The notes beneath the pieces are model-generated. The model saw nothing but the letters and a program-made list of their open reading frames with translations, was not told the DNA's origin and made no database searches. DNA of 64,000 nucleotides from Triops longicaudatus (lineage: Eukaryota; Arthropoda; Branchiopoda; Notostraca; Triopsidae): the NCBI GenBank assembly GCA_022885665.1, contig JAGQDJ010000230.1, positions 1 through 64,000 on the forward strand, written 5' to 3'. Below are positions 14,401 through 26,800 of the stretch, piece after piece (the first letter of the stretch is position 1; the number at the start of each line of letters is the position of its first letter). The translations under genes and the position numbers were made by a program.

Positions 14401-17308
14401 CATGTTGCACTGTAATAAATCCAGGAAAGTAATATAAACGGACAACGCTCGCAAAGAACTGGTACGTCCCCGGCTTGCCTCGCACGAAATGTCCCAGTGT
14501 CACGTTTTCTACGAAGGCTTCATAATTTACAGAAACTACAAGGAAGAAGCAAGTGCTTGGGGTCTTCCACTTACAAGTGATTAGGAAAAGGTAAATCAGC
14601 GATGCGAAAAGTTTTGTGCTGTTGGCTGCATCTACCAGATGACAAAAACGTTCTAGCGACTTTGGGTAAGAGACCAGTTTGCGAGATAACCTCCCGTCTG
14701 GCATAGAAATTCAGGAAATCTTCGAGATCTAGAGCTTGGCATAGTTAGACAAGCTGATAGTTAGACATAGTTAGACAAGAGTATTCTCAAGATGAGCAGC
14801 TGTCAAAAAAACGTTGTTTTTATGGAAAGATGAGTCTCCCAGTGACAGACTTTTGTAAAAGCAAGCACGATGTATAATTGGGAGTCTGGGACCGGGATAG
14901 AAAGGAGGCCGAATTGCCGGATTTTCTGGTCTGTGTATTGGTGATTCGAATAATTGATCCTGACAGAAAACTTCACCTTCATTCACTGCTAGGAAACGTT
15001 TAACTTTTTCAGACTTATTCCTCCTCCCTTTGGAGTAATATGACATTGAAAGAAAACGAAGGTTCGTGATCGGAGAAGGCTGGCGCAACCGGTTTCGAGT
15101 TTCTTATACCGTGTCCACGAACCATGCGTGCGTTATATTCATAATGTTGAGGCTCGTAATTACAGAATACTGCAGCCTTTTTTAGCGCTCGGAGTCGTTC
15201 GTTAGCAGGACATAAAAAGTGGAAATTTCTCCGTCACTTGCATGACGATACAGCAGAGATGAATGATCGATGGATGAAAAGAACGTTAGCACCCCTTCTG
15301 GCAAACATTTCTGTCATTTCAAACCCTCTTCAAGACAGCTCGAAGTTTGACGAGATCGAAAAAGATGTTGCTTCGCACACGAAACGAAATGGTGAGTTAA
15401 GTTGCCTTCGACTACGTTATAGGAAACGTGCAAAGGGAGTAAAAGACCACAGGAAGAGTTACAAGTGATAAATGACTGTCAACCACGCGGTTCAAGTTTC
15501 GTCACTGAATCTCGACTTGGCTGTGCTGTCTTTCGACTTATAGTCCTCCGACCCTTAACGCTGTCAGTGGCGTTTTCGTATTTTGGGAAGTTGGCTGTCT
15601 TTTAAGGCAAAAGGAGGGGACACAGTTCCGAAGGATGTATGTAGAAAGAGCACGGCCCTTCCCCATACATATGACATACCATGAAATGGGTAAGTCATGT
15701 CGTAAATTAGTGAGAGGACCTCATGCAGAGACATTTTTTCTGGCCCTAGCTCGGGCCGCATTAGGAGGCAGTGGCGTGCGTCACATAGTTAACTTATTGC
15801 AGGTTGTATCTATACTAACCAACCAAGGTGCGTTTTTCATATCTATAAATTCCGTTGCGCTGTACTTTCTCTTTGTTTGTCTCTTCGGGAGAGGCAGAAA
15901 ATTATGGTGTATGGGTACAAACAGGGGAATTAACATGCAAGGGAGGAAAACAAAAGTTAACGCTTGTGTGAACTCAACTAGAGCCCCCAAGCTTCCATGG
16001 TGTCAAGCTAAATGGGAATGTACGACTCGGCTTTTTTTTTGTCAGATTTTTTCATGTTATTTTTTGTTTTATTTTGTAGACGGCAGAAGAACGATGTGCT
16101 TTATCCTCGGAGACCAATTCTGGCGCTTTGCGCGTCTTGGCAGTCAACGGTAAAGGCTTGGTGGCCTTATATCGGCCGGAAATGGAAGACGCCACCGTGT
16201 CATTTCTTAGCGAATCCACCACAACGCCTGCCATTACTAATAACCCTCTCCTTCGCGGCGATTCAGTTCTGGAAACGTCTTCTCGGGAATCGGGCCAAAT
16301 CCTGACTCAGCCTTTGGAAGCTGCACCTCAGGTAGTGATTTTCTTTCACTCAGTCCCGTTCTGTTTTCAGTTCCTTGTAAATGTTATTTTCCGTTTTCTT
16401 AAAAATTATTTTTCTTTTGTAAAAGTATGCATATTAGCCTTGTACTCGACTTTGGGGATAGTCCTGATCATGGTGTGTTCTTATTTTAGTGGAAACTGCG
16501 CGAAGTGTCGCTCATACACCAGAAAGTGCTGGTCATTGCCGAAGTAGCCTGGCCGTCGCAACAAGCGTTGGACGGCGAACCAGCGGATTACTTGGTCACG
16601 TGGGAAGTGGATGGTGGTGGGCTGAAGGGACACCTGTACACGGACGCGACCTCGGTGACGCTATCGCTCTGGCCTGATACGGTCTACCATATCCAGGTCG
16701 AATTGGTTACCGGGGCTGATACGGTTCAGCTGCGTAGCGCTTCACTGGCTATTGATACGCATAAAGCTCCCTCCGTGACGGCTGAAGAGCGCGTTTACCC
16801 GGCAGCCCCTTTGGTTGACCGCATGCAACCCGAAAGTTCACGGCGACTAGAGGCCACGGTCGGGGTCGGGGCTGCGGCGGGCGTGTGTTGTTTCCTAATA
16901 GTGATCATGGTAGCGGTGGCCCTTCGTCGCCAACGCAGTGTACGGCATTCAGCCTCATTATCGTCACTCGTTTCAGTGCAGTCGAGCAAACTCGAGGCTC
17001 TGGAACAAGAGGATAGTTTAATGGTAGTCAGAGACGCTCCCAGCAACGTGCACTTGATTCAGGTAGTGACGGCTCCCGAGTATGAAACGCTAAAATCGAG
17101 TCCTCCCTTGTCTGGACTGGAACAACCCAAAATGATTGCCAGTGAACAAGTACCTGTCGTGCACCAAACTGGAGCACCAGCGTCGGTTGTTACAGCAAAA
17201 CCAGCGCCGGGATCGGCAACACATGCATGGTCGGAGTTGCTTAGGCGACCGGAGCTTATTCTGAGTCCAGCAGTGTATAGTCAGAGCACTGGACGCCAAG
17301 GCGCATAA
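2415..17308 (+). CDS. Anosmin-like transmembrane protein: Cys-rich region, two FN3 domains, TM helix (6 exons)
   Basis: Exons are 2415-2531, 8059-8115, 9654-9728, 12404-12655, 16080-16331 and 16490-17308. All joins are phase 0 and give 523 residues. Residues 1-18 are a signal peptide. Ten cysteines (32, 36, 50, 56, 59, 63, 77, 83, 87, 91) follow the order CxxxC, Cx5CxxCxxxC, CxxxC seen in the Cys-rich region of anosmin-1. FN3-like folds lie at about 96-205 and 255-345, the second with conserved W272, W289 and Y317. A Ser/Thr-rich linker between them holds RGDS at 226-229. A hydrophobic helix at about 375-396 is followed by RRQR and a 127-residue tail. Family members act in cell adhesion and axon guidance and bind heparan sulfate. 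The WAP domain of anosmin-1 is absent and the membrane anchor is unusual, so this may be a sister family and not a KAL1 orthologue. The start is the first ATG before the signal peptide. Confidence 0.83.
2532..8058 (+). other. Intron 1 of the anosmin-like gene (5.5 kb)
   Basis: The donor GTAAAA follows the codon for Lys39, and the acceptor is a pyrimidine tract ending TTACAG. I found no nested gene. It contains an AT-rich stretch near 7560-7625 and a T8G9 run near 7707-7722. The longest open frame inside, on the - strand at 6429-6833, has no recognisable domain. Long first introns often hold enhancers, but I see no specific element. Confidence 0.75.
8116..9653 (+). other. Intron 2 of the anosmin-like gene (1.5 kb)
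   Basis: The donor GTAATT follows Thr58 and the acceptor is TTACAG before Cys59. It separates the 19-codon exon 2 from the 25-codon exon 3. No gene or repeat beyond short A and T runs is visible. Confidence 0.75.
9729..12403 (+). other. Intron 3 of the anosmin-like gene (2.7 kb)
   Basis: The donor GTAAGT follows Cys83 and the acceptor is TTCAACAG before Phe84. Several short open frames on both strands overlap each other and have no recognisable content. Nothing else is supported. Confidence 0.75.
12656..16079 (+). other. Intron 4 of the anosmin-like gene (3.4 kb)
   Basis: The donor GTAAAT follows Gln167 and the acceptor is ATTTTGTAG. It splits the first FN3 domain. Apart from a CT-rich tract near 12998-13025 and a small direct repeat at 14741-14779, nothing stands out. 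The 172-codon open frame at 15635-16153 runs through the acceptor in a different frame from exon 5 and is not taken as coding. Confidence 0.72.
14741..14779. repeat. Clustered direct repeat ATAGTTAGAC, three copies
   Basis: ATAGTTAGAC occurs at 14741, 14757 and 14767. The first and third copies continue with AAG. It lies inside intron 4 of the anosmin-like gene. No function is apparent. Confidence 0.75.
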
Positions 17309-17882
17309 AGACAAAACAAGCAGAAAAAAGAGTGCAGTGTAAAAGATAAGTCTTAGCGATGTGGATAGAATACCGCACGGGAACCAAAAAAAGGCTTAAA
17401 ATCTTGCAGCACAGCCGTGTATATGAAACACCTTTTTGCTTCCGTTTTCTTAGCCAACTCAGGCCAGCATGTGTCAGATAGTTAAGAAGTGTGGAGCTCA
17501 AAACGGGTTCGATGTGTAAGACATTTTTTGTGTGCGTATAAGTTCCTTAAACGGTGTAAAATGTCACGAGAGTGATCCATGACAGAAAAAAAAATCACCC
17601 CTGTTCTGATCTGCTGGATGTTTTGATAATTTTGTCACTACGATCCCCCATTTTGATTACTACGGGGAGTTTTAAGAGCTTAAAACTCCGATTGGCGAGT
17701 CCATGTTCATGTATATAATTTTGTATATTGAGCACGTTGGCAGTGAACCCACATTCAAGAGCATTGTGGTGAAAAGAGACGCTTGAATGTCGTGGTTATT
17801 TAAATCTGTGTCGCTTGTACATTGTAAAAAAAATGTGTAAATAACTATCCAGGTTGCAAGCCTCCGTAAGAGATTCAGAGAT

Positions 17883-17888
17883 AATAAA
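17883..17888 (+). terminator. Poly(A) signal AATAAA of the anosmin-like gene
   Basis: A canonical AATAAA lies about 575 bases after the stop codon at 17306-17308. It is the first canonical hexamer I see downstream, which would give a 3' UTR of about 0.6 kb. No cDNA evidence is available here. Confidence 0.55.
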
Positions 17889-20800
17889 ATGTTTTAAAAA
17901 GTCAAGTAGGGTTACTTATTTCTTTGATTATTTTCACGCAAGCAACTTGCTGTCGTTTGACTTGTTTCAAAACACGTTTTCTATGAAACGGTTGGTTGCA
18001 TGATTCAAGGTTGACACTTTTAACAGCCCGTCATACGTGAAGCTGTTGAGACTTGTTGCCCGTAAATAATGGCGATTTTAAAAGCAAATTAAGAACGTAT
18101 CTAGCCATCATGCGAAGACTTTGTGTCGTGATGTAGCGCTTACCGCAATTCCACACGCGATATAAAAAAAAAACGTACCATAAAAGCAGAATCTCCCAAG
18201 CAAAGAACATGTCCAGGGCTCAAGCCAGGCAGACATTTCATCCAAAAACATGATAACGCCACTTTTTTGGGACTCAGGCGCGATGTTTCACTGTCCAAGT
18301 AAAAGACCTTTCTTGAATACTCGCCCAAGCCCATACGTACACGAGTTATGATGGGACACAAAAGTTGCAGTTTGGAGCATACGGTGTGAAAGCGCAAGAC
18401 AAGTTGTTCCTAGTTTGTCGCACATAAAAGATTACGCTGAGCTTTTTGCGCTTCGGCTTGTCTGTAGTTCTAGTTCCTTTCGTAAGGAAATGTAATACGT
18501 TACCTTGCTTATTCATAGGCTGGAATTGTGCATGTGAATAGCGTGTCCGTTTCTGTTTTGAAAAGCCCATAATCTAAACATTGCCTGTACTAAACTTGGA
18601 CTCCTCTGATTCCGTTTTATTTTTACCCGATGTTTTGTCTTGTAATATAATGCTTACTTGTCTTACGTTCTCCCATATTTTAATTTGAAGAGGGTTTTAA
18701 TGTCGAAACTCTGATTGCTTTTGACCTTTGTCTTGTGGGTTTGTGAAATCGGACCGGCGAGGACCATTGCTGTATAGCTGAAGCTGGGGCCGATAAATCC
18801 TCGTGCGTGCTCAACAATCTAACACTTCACACTGCTGGTAAACTTTAACTTAGAATAAGTGGGGAGAAAAGATTTGCTTAAGCACACAAGAAAACGCCCA
18901 CAATCTACTTGAGACAGACAGATAGACAGACGGGGCTGTTTGGGGCCAACTGTACTTCCTTGTATCTTGGAATACTTTCCTTCTTCGTGTACAAGCTTGA
19001 GATTCTAAAACGTCCACACCTGGTCTCCCGTTTAGTTTATGAATTCTTTTCGAATTTTTGGAACGGCGCCTTATGGAGGAGGCCCTGATCGAGCGCTCTT
19101 TTAAGCTTCTATTGAATTCTTCTCCTAATCCTCTTAAGTAAACGCAAAAGAAGTGAAAAGGCCGGGTGCGCGCTATTTAAATGACATGAGACGGATGTTG
19201 GAAACAAAAAGGTCTTTTAAAAAATGGGTGTTTTTCGCGGCCCAGGACCAAAAGCGGTAGCTATTTATATCAGAGTACGTGAACGCAATATTGCGTTGCT
19301 TTTCTACGCGAAAGTGAACACATTTCACCCAAACACCGTAGAGAAAAAAAATCTGGACCCAAAGTAGCCCATGACACTTTGATTGGTTTGTTTTGGCTAG
19401 CTTCGAGTCCGATATTGGCGCCAGTAACGAAGCCCGCTAACACGATTTTCCTGCTAAAGGATCTTAGCCTCGTATTACTTTCTCATGATTTCAACAGCAA
19501 ACTTACTAATTAGATAGCTTACCCAAAGGCTGTTGTCCATTTAGATATGAAATGCATCTTTTCCTCGTAACTTGAGCGAAACTTGTTGTAAGCCGGCTTG
19601 GCTTTTATGCTCTGCGTCTTTCGAGATTTCTTCTCGTAAGTGCTCTCAACTTTGCTGCACGAAATCGCCATTTAAGCCCCTCAGAGAAGGCTTGGAAATA
19701 ATTTGCACAGTCAAACGCTATTGCTCTATTCACTCCTGACCAAGAGGACGACAAGGTTGATTCTAATAGGGATACACGATCAATGTAAGAAAAGATGAAC
19801 AACTCAAGAATTTCAACGCACAATAACAGTACAAAAGAAATGAGTAACTCCAGGGATACTTTTCTTTTTCGTTTCTGTAAACCTAACGCCAACGAAAGCA
19901 GAAAAGCGAAAACCCATCTGCTAGAATTGATGGAAAGTTAATGTATTATGGTAATGAACAGTCCAATCAGCAATCTATGAAGATCGAGGTGAATGGAAAC
20001 TGGACTCCCTTGCGACAAAACGCAGAACTTGATTAGCTTCGCAACGAACTCAGGCTATAGGGGAACACTAATGTGTAGTAACTGTTGGAAAGGGTTATCT
20101 CGTGTTATTCTAGTAAGTCCATTTCCATCCTTTATGTCGTACTCACATGGAAGCATTACTGTTTCTTTGTGGCAGTCTTGACTTTTTGGTTACGAGTGTC
20201 CCCTGGATCTCGAAATAATGCAACACGCAATCAGCAAAATTGCTCTTAATTTTTATGACATTACTCTCTCAAGAGTAAAAACCGCCGAAAGCTCAACTTT
20301 TTCTTTAACTTTCCAGCAACCAATCGCCGAGACAAAATCGCTGATACATACTGGAAGCTTAAGTAAAGTAATTTTAGAGAAAAGAAGAAATCCTTCCATG
20401 AGTTACGCTCTTTTATGCTTCCCACGTCGCTGATGATCATTTCATTAAACAAGTCAACTTCCAGTTGGGATTAATTAAATTAGTATTTCCGGTACACATC
20501 GGTTAACGATGGAGTTGGATGAGCGTTATAGTGTGAATGCGTCTTAAGTTTTTCTCGAGGGATTTTTTTCTTTGGTGTTCTATTGGGCTGTGACTCTCGA
20601 CTTAAAGACGAGCCTTTTATTTGAGAAAACTCCCCCATCCCCTAAGCGCTTTTTCGCTCTTCACTGATTATCAGCCTCGGAAATTCTCAAAGCAAGTCTG
20701 GGAAGGGGATCCAAGGCTTTTGGCGTCGAGGCTCATTTGCATATGGCAACTCGTTGCCTGCACATGACGACCCCACACTTCTATTCTCCATGCAAGTGTG

Positions 20801-23800
20801 AAAGGGTGACATTCTGCGTTGCCCTACTTCGACGCGACTTAGCCATCTCATCACTGCGGAATACGATGATGGCGCTGTTGAATTGGCATCACAGCAAGCC
20901 AGGTTTCCAGCACGACTTGAAGATGTCGAAATTGCATACAACAAATGCAATAAGGGGATAAACAAGAGAAAAAATCCTCGCGTCTTCAGTTCAATTTGAG
21001 CCCCTATTCTCTGATATTCACCAGGCCTGGTGGTGCAAAAACGCACGGGGGATCTTTCGAACGACACTGCACGTATTTCTCGACAATCTGACCCGAGTAG
21101 GTTCGAAAGTGCATCTCCCCTCCTCTTTACAAAGCCATCAGTCAGCGGATTTTCGTTTCTTCCCACTCCACTGCAGCCTATTGCTAACTTCCTATTTAAT
21201 GATGCTTCACTGATAACCGTCTGCTGTCTTTCACTCCTTAAGGACGCTTAATGAACATCCGCTTGGAGCCGAAAGAGGGATAGAAAGGATACCGAGTTAA
21301 ATTTCTGGCGCTTTTTCTGCCGACATATATCTTCGTTTCGTTGGCGAGAACGAGAGTGGAAGTCTTCTTTTCCTCTGTCCCCCAAGTCTTTGCCAAATTT
21401 TTCCATTTAGGTGATCACCATACCCACGCATATATCTGTCACTTCGTGCAAAATAACTATTTTTTCCGGTATCTCCCTCAAGCCCATCAGGATAAATACT
21501 ACAGATGTGACTTACAGATCAGCGCTCTGATAACCCCAGAGTATACGGAAAGGGTCAATATTGGCAGTTCTTCAGCATTTTGACGGAGACACATGGTTAA
21601 TAGTACGTTTGTACCTTTGTAAGCTACTGTAGGCGACCGCCGGGTTCAGTGAAAGTAACCAGTCCAGAGTGTCGAAGTTCAAGCCTTTAGGTTAGTTTGC
21701 CCAGACAACCAAGTTCGAAAAGTATGACGGCTAGGGCACACCCCAAACGGACAGAAAAGGATGGATCTGCTAAACGTTTAAGACAAAGAAAGGCACCTGC
21801 GAAAACTGGTGCTTTCCAGCACCGCCCTTTTATAACCCTTGCCTGGTTAATTTCTTTCAAATGCACGCTGAAAACGGTACAGAACAAACGGACCTATTCT
21901 AACCATACACGGCATGGGCAGAAAGGAACGTTTTCGTTCTAAATGTTTCACTGTTGGTTTACAGAGTCTTTCTGACAGGGGGTTGCTCTTCACGCAAGTG
22001 CAGTGGCGTTATCATAGCGCCGTTGGCTTGGGTCTTTCCTTCTGACGAGTAGTGTATAGTACTGTGGAAGGTTCAGTAGGCTTGCACCGTTTTCTCAGGG
22101 TGCATTTGCATTGAATAAACCAGGCAAGGGTTACAAGAAACTACATAGTCGCACATGTATGAGTTTTATGGCTTGAGTACCATTTTCCTACATTGTCTTT
22201 TGACATTCTGGGTCGTAAAGGTCTACTGATCTTGACACTTTTTCTTACTGCAGGCACGTACGCAGACTTGACTGAAAACATTTTGTTTAGGCCCCCTTTT
22301 CCTCGACTTCTTAACTCAGCTTTTTCTCCGCAGTCATAAAGCACCTCGACGAATGACGACGAAGGTAAGTCCCAGAGGAAATTAGAAACGGCGGCTTCAT
22401 GGTGTTTGCCCCTGATCTACTAGCGGTGTATGAAAAGTAACAAGAACGTAATCATAAACCAAAAATGCTTCCCTGCTGCGTTCTGCATTTTTTGACGTCT
22501 TTTCACGCTCGACGTTGCATAATAAACCCCGGGCAGCGCAACTTTGCAAACGTGGCAGATTCTATTATATTGTCTTGGCTCTTCCGTTTTCTCAACTTTT
22601 ATGGATCTTGGAAAATATATTTTTTTATTATTCTTTACTTTCCAACCCGGGCGTTCCGTAACCTAGAGACTTTTTTTAAGTGAAACTGACTTTCTTGGAA
22701 TGTTGGCTGCAAAGTGTTGCAACGAGGAAAACATTCCACTGTGTTGTTGCGTGCTTCGCAATTTTGCTAAGATATTGATCGTATTTGCTTACGGTTGTGT
22801 TGCGTAAACAGTGCTTGTCAACCGATCTTTGTTTGGAGTAAGCTTGTGTATTGAATGTTATTGACATAAATATCTTTCCACACGACAAAGGATACTAAAG
22901 GGATACACAAGCTCCTTTTTTTTCGAGGGGAGGATGAAACGAACTTGTAACACTAAGGAAAGCGGATTTAATAACTGCGAAAGGGGGAATTGTGGAGTGA
23001 TCATACAACAAAACTTAACAATGCAGTTATTGCGTTGCGTTCTCAACTCCTGCCGTCCCTTATGGGAGAACCAATTGTTCGTAAGTCGTTTGTTGGCTGC
23101 TGTGTAAGGCTCTTGACAACGTCGACTACAGGACATCAAATCGTAACGAAACAAGAGCCGGGAAATGTTTATTGATACAGAGGAAAAATTTATATTTATT
23201 CTTGTCAACACTGTTTCCCCCTTTTTGGCTTCAGCCTTCAGCGGTTTACTTTTGCACGGGTTATTTAGTTACACAACGAAAGTTTTATTAGCTTCTATAT
23301 GCGTATTATCTTGCGTGAAGAAGTCGTTAGCACATCTTTCATGCCTCAAAGGCTGCGTCGTTTTGTTGAATTAGTGAGAAGTGGAGGGGGAGACAAGGTT
23401 AGGATGCTAAAAGGGGTTTTACAGTCTTATCATAAAGAATATGGAAAGCTAGTGGGTTAGCTCATTATATTAAAGTGGTTTTGATTAAACTGGTAAAGAG
23501 TTAGCTTGCGAAGCTATTTGGGGTTTGGTCTCGGGAGATTTTACGCTGCTGTATTGATCCGAGGAAGCAGCAAAACAGTTTCGAGTATGCCGCGCAGTAG
23601 TGGCACTCTGGTGATCAGGCTTATTGCACAAGGTTTTCCAGAAGCACTTGGCAATATTAATACTTTTAAATCTGACACTGACAGGGTTATGGGTATATTA
23701 TCTTGAAAGACTCTCGGGAGGACTCTCGCATTACCTAACAGGTGTACTTTCCCCTCGTTTAAACTCTACAAAAAGTAACGTGTAGTTTTTACCGCCCAAG

Positions 23801-26800
23801 TTGAACTGCGGTGGTCTTATTTTAAGAAAGAAAAACAAAAGGATGACACGAAGTAAGAAAATGCTCGTTGCTATGTACTGTTACATGTTAGATGGCCTCC
23901 GTGATAGCAGCTGGCTTTTAATTGACCAACACATAAAGAAATGGCATTACGGTCTTAGGAATTTGCTAGTTTTTATTCTTCCTTTCCCTCAAAACCCCAT
24001 TCTTTCCTATGGCTCGCTGAGAGCTCCAGCGTGCTGACGACGGAGACCATAAAATTCTATGGAAATTGCGGGCAATTGAATAAGCTCAGAAAAGATAGGA
24101 GAGGGACGCTGTTGTTCTTGGCTTTTCTAGAGGACGTTCACGGTGATCTTTGGACTTCTTCCTTTTGTTGGAACTGCCCAATTGCTGGTCCCCAAACCTC
24201 CCTTAGATAATAATAATGAAGGAATCACAATGGTGGTCTCAGGGAGCACTGAAAAAGCCCAAGGTCCTGGTCTCGAAACCGAGCAAGATAACTCAATTGC
24301 CAACTGCACCACCTCGATTGCACTCACCCGTTTTGGAAAAAGTTGTATACCTTCGACGAGTAAAGTAAGACAATAAAATGGGTCCTAGAGCTCGTTCCTG
24401 TAAGCTGCTTCAACTTTTACACTGTAGTCGCCGTAAAAAGCAATAAAAAGTAGTTCAGATAGTAGACTTCTTTTTTTTATTATTTCATAGCTTGCTTTTC
24501 TTGAGGTGATATCGGTTTCCTCACAGACCCGTCGGGAACAGTCTAAATTTCAAGTCGGTTTGTTTGAGAGCTGTTTACCGGTACTTTTCCACCAGCTACA
24601 CGCTCTCAAATTCTGCTGGTAGCTTTTTTTCTGGTTGTCCGATTCCCATTTCGTGAAAGAAACGCACCGAAGCATCCGAAATGTCTAAAAGACGTAAACG
24701 CACGAACATATTCAACTATCGTTGAAGCTTGTCTTTCGAGTGACATCTGTTGTCTTCAAGCCTTTTTACTTGGAGATATTTCTTTTTAAAGCATGTTTCG
24801 GCAGTGTATCTCTTTTGGGCCACCATGCACTGAACCAAGCTTGCCGTATCGGTGAGATCGGCTAGGCCTATATATTAGTAATCAGGGCTTGTCATCTTTG
24901 AGGCAGAAAAGAGGGAAAAGTAAAGAACAGGGTTTCCTCGTCGCATTCGTCTTGTGCATAAAACCGTCAAGTGGAGGAACGAAATGCAGCTTGTTTCTAA
25001 AAGTGGACTGAACCAAAAACAGGGACAAGTTTTTCCCCCCGATATCGTTTCCAATGGTTGCAGTGATAAAGATCGTAAGAAAGACCCGGGGATGGTCGAA
25101 AATTTTCCGAACTGGACATCTTCGTTGTGACCTTTTTATTGACTCGGAAAAAGAGTAGGACTCGCTGTCTCTTTCTCTCTCTGGCTATACTCTACCTTTT
25201 CTTAGTTTTTGCCCATTTTACCCATAGAAGCCACTATAACTAATGGGCCTGGAAGCTATTTTCCAGGCGCCAAGAGTAGCCTGTTTGGGCCCCGCGTTTC
25301 TGAAAGGAGGGTTGGGTTGTATGGTAACTGGGTTTGAAGCTCTGAAGAACAGGACAAATTTATTTTATTTTTTTCCCCTCCTTCCAAGGCAAAGGATGTT
25401 TCTATCCATGAAGCCAGAATGTGACACAGGGCAGACTCGGGAGGCAAAATATTGTTTCTTTCAGTGTGAACCACCATTAATACTTTTTCTTACTCCCCCT
25501 TCATAGTCTTTAGTTCTTTTGCGGTCCCGAGTTTCCAGGCAATGATGATTATCGGCCACCAATGAAGGGAAAGTTTTCATTCAGCCTTTCTGCTTTTGCC
25601 TATATGTTAGTCTAAGAGCAAACATCTGACAGCCACATCTCCCGCAATGATTTACAGCACAATTTTTCCTGTGTATTTACCTCTCTTTTATTCATTATGC
25701 TGAGAGTTCTGAATGGCGAGAATGACTAGTAGAGCTACTAATACGTCCCGAGAAAGGTATTTCTGTTATTCTTTTTTACGAGTATCCATGGGCAATGAAA
25801 CAAAAGGGAAAGACTTAATAGTATGGTCATTGCTTATATACAAGTTTATTCTGTCACCTGCATCTCAAGATGGAAAGAAAACTACATTATCAGCTACCTA
25901 CGACATGGGAAACACCCAAAACGCTGTAGGCGTGAAACTTTGGTACCTTCACTAACTAATGGTACTACAGTGCGTGTGTCTAAGCATATTGCTTGATGAA
26001 CACAACTGTCCATCAAGTCCGAGTCTCTCCATATGTTTTCTACTTTTGAAGTCGCTTTTTTCGTGCAACACGTTTGAAGTAATATCGCGACCTAGCTTCG
26101 GCTACTTCACACAAAGTGTTCGAGAAGAAATATTTTGGTCTAAGCTCGATAAATGTGGAATGTGATCTTAATGCTTAATACGCAATAATTTGTTTTTCTC
26201 TTATTTCCCGTTTATAAGAATTCAAGTAGAACTTTCCCGTAATTTACGCTACCAATTGGTTTTACAAAGTAATGCATAAAGAGCATAGCGTACAATGCAT
26301 TTATTCTGCATGCATACGACAGAATCCTGTTCCGTGTTGCCCAAAAGTTTATTCTCATTTAAGTACTACATATTTAATGCTGCCACTCAATTTCTTCAAT
26401 ACAAATAGGTATGTTACAGTTCAGCGCATAAAAGATCACTGGAACACAGTGATCGCAAGAACACAAGCTGTTGGTACATTTGCCCTTAATTTGCACGTGT
26501 TTGATATCCTGCAAACGAGCTTGGAGAAAGTTTATCCAGCATGACTCGCTGTCACACATGCGTTCAATTTTCGCGCACATTTGCGAGCTTGCATTGCAGA
26601 GACATCTGTTGGATAATTGATTATCAAATGTAAAAATATTGCATCCTGTTGGAAGTGAAGTCACACCAATTCGAAGGTGTGTAAATAGTGAAATGAATGA
26701 ATTCAAAGCAGATATGGCTATCACCAGCTTGGACGTGTTTTGCTATGCAGATACAAGAAACTTCTCAGATTTGATTCTGGGGACGTCCTGTAAAGTGCTG

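Noticed and set aside
15635..16153. 172-codon open frame on the + strand
   Set aside because: It overlaps the end of intron 4 and exon 5 of the anosmin-like gene in another frame. The exon 5 frame gives a continuous FN3 domain and fits both splice sites.
20687..21166. 159-codon open frame on the - strand
   Set aside because: It has no recognisable domain, no matching exons or splice context and ordinary-looking noncoding composition. Frames of this length are expected in 26 kb of moderate-GC DNA.
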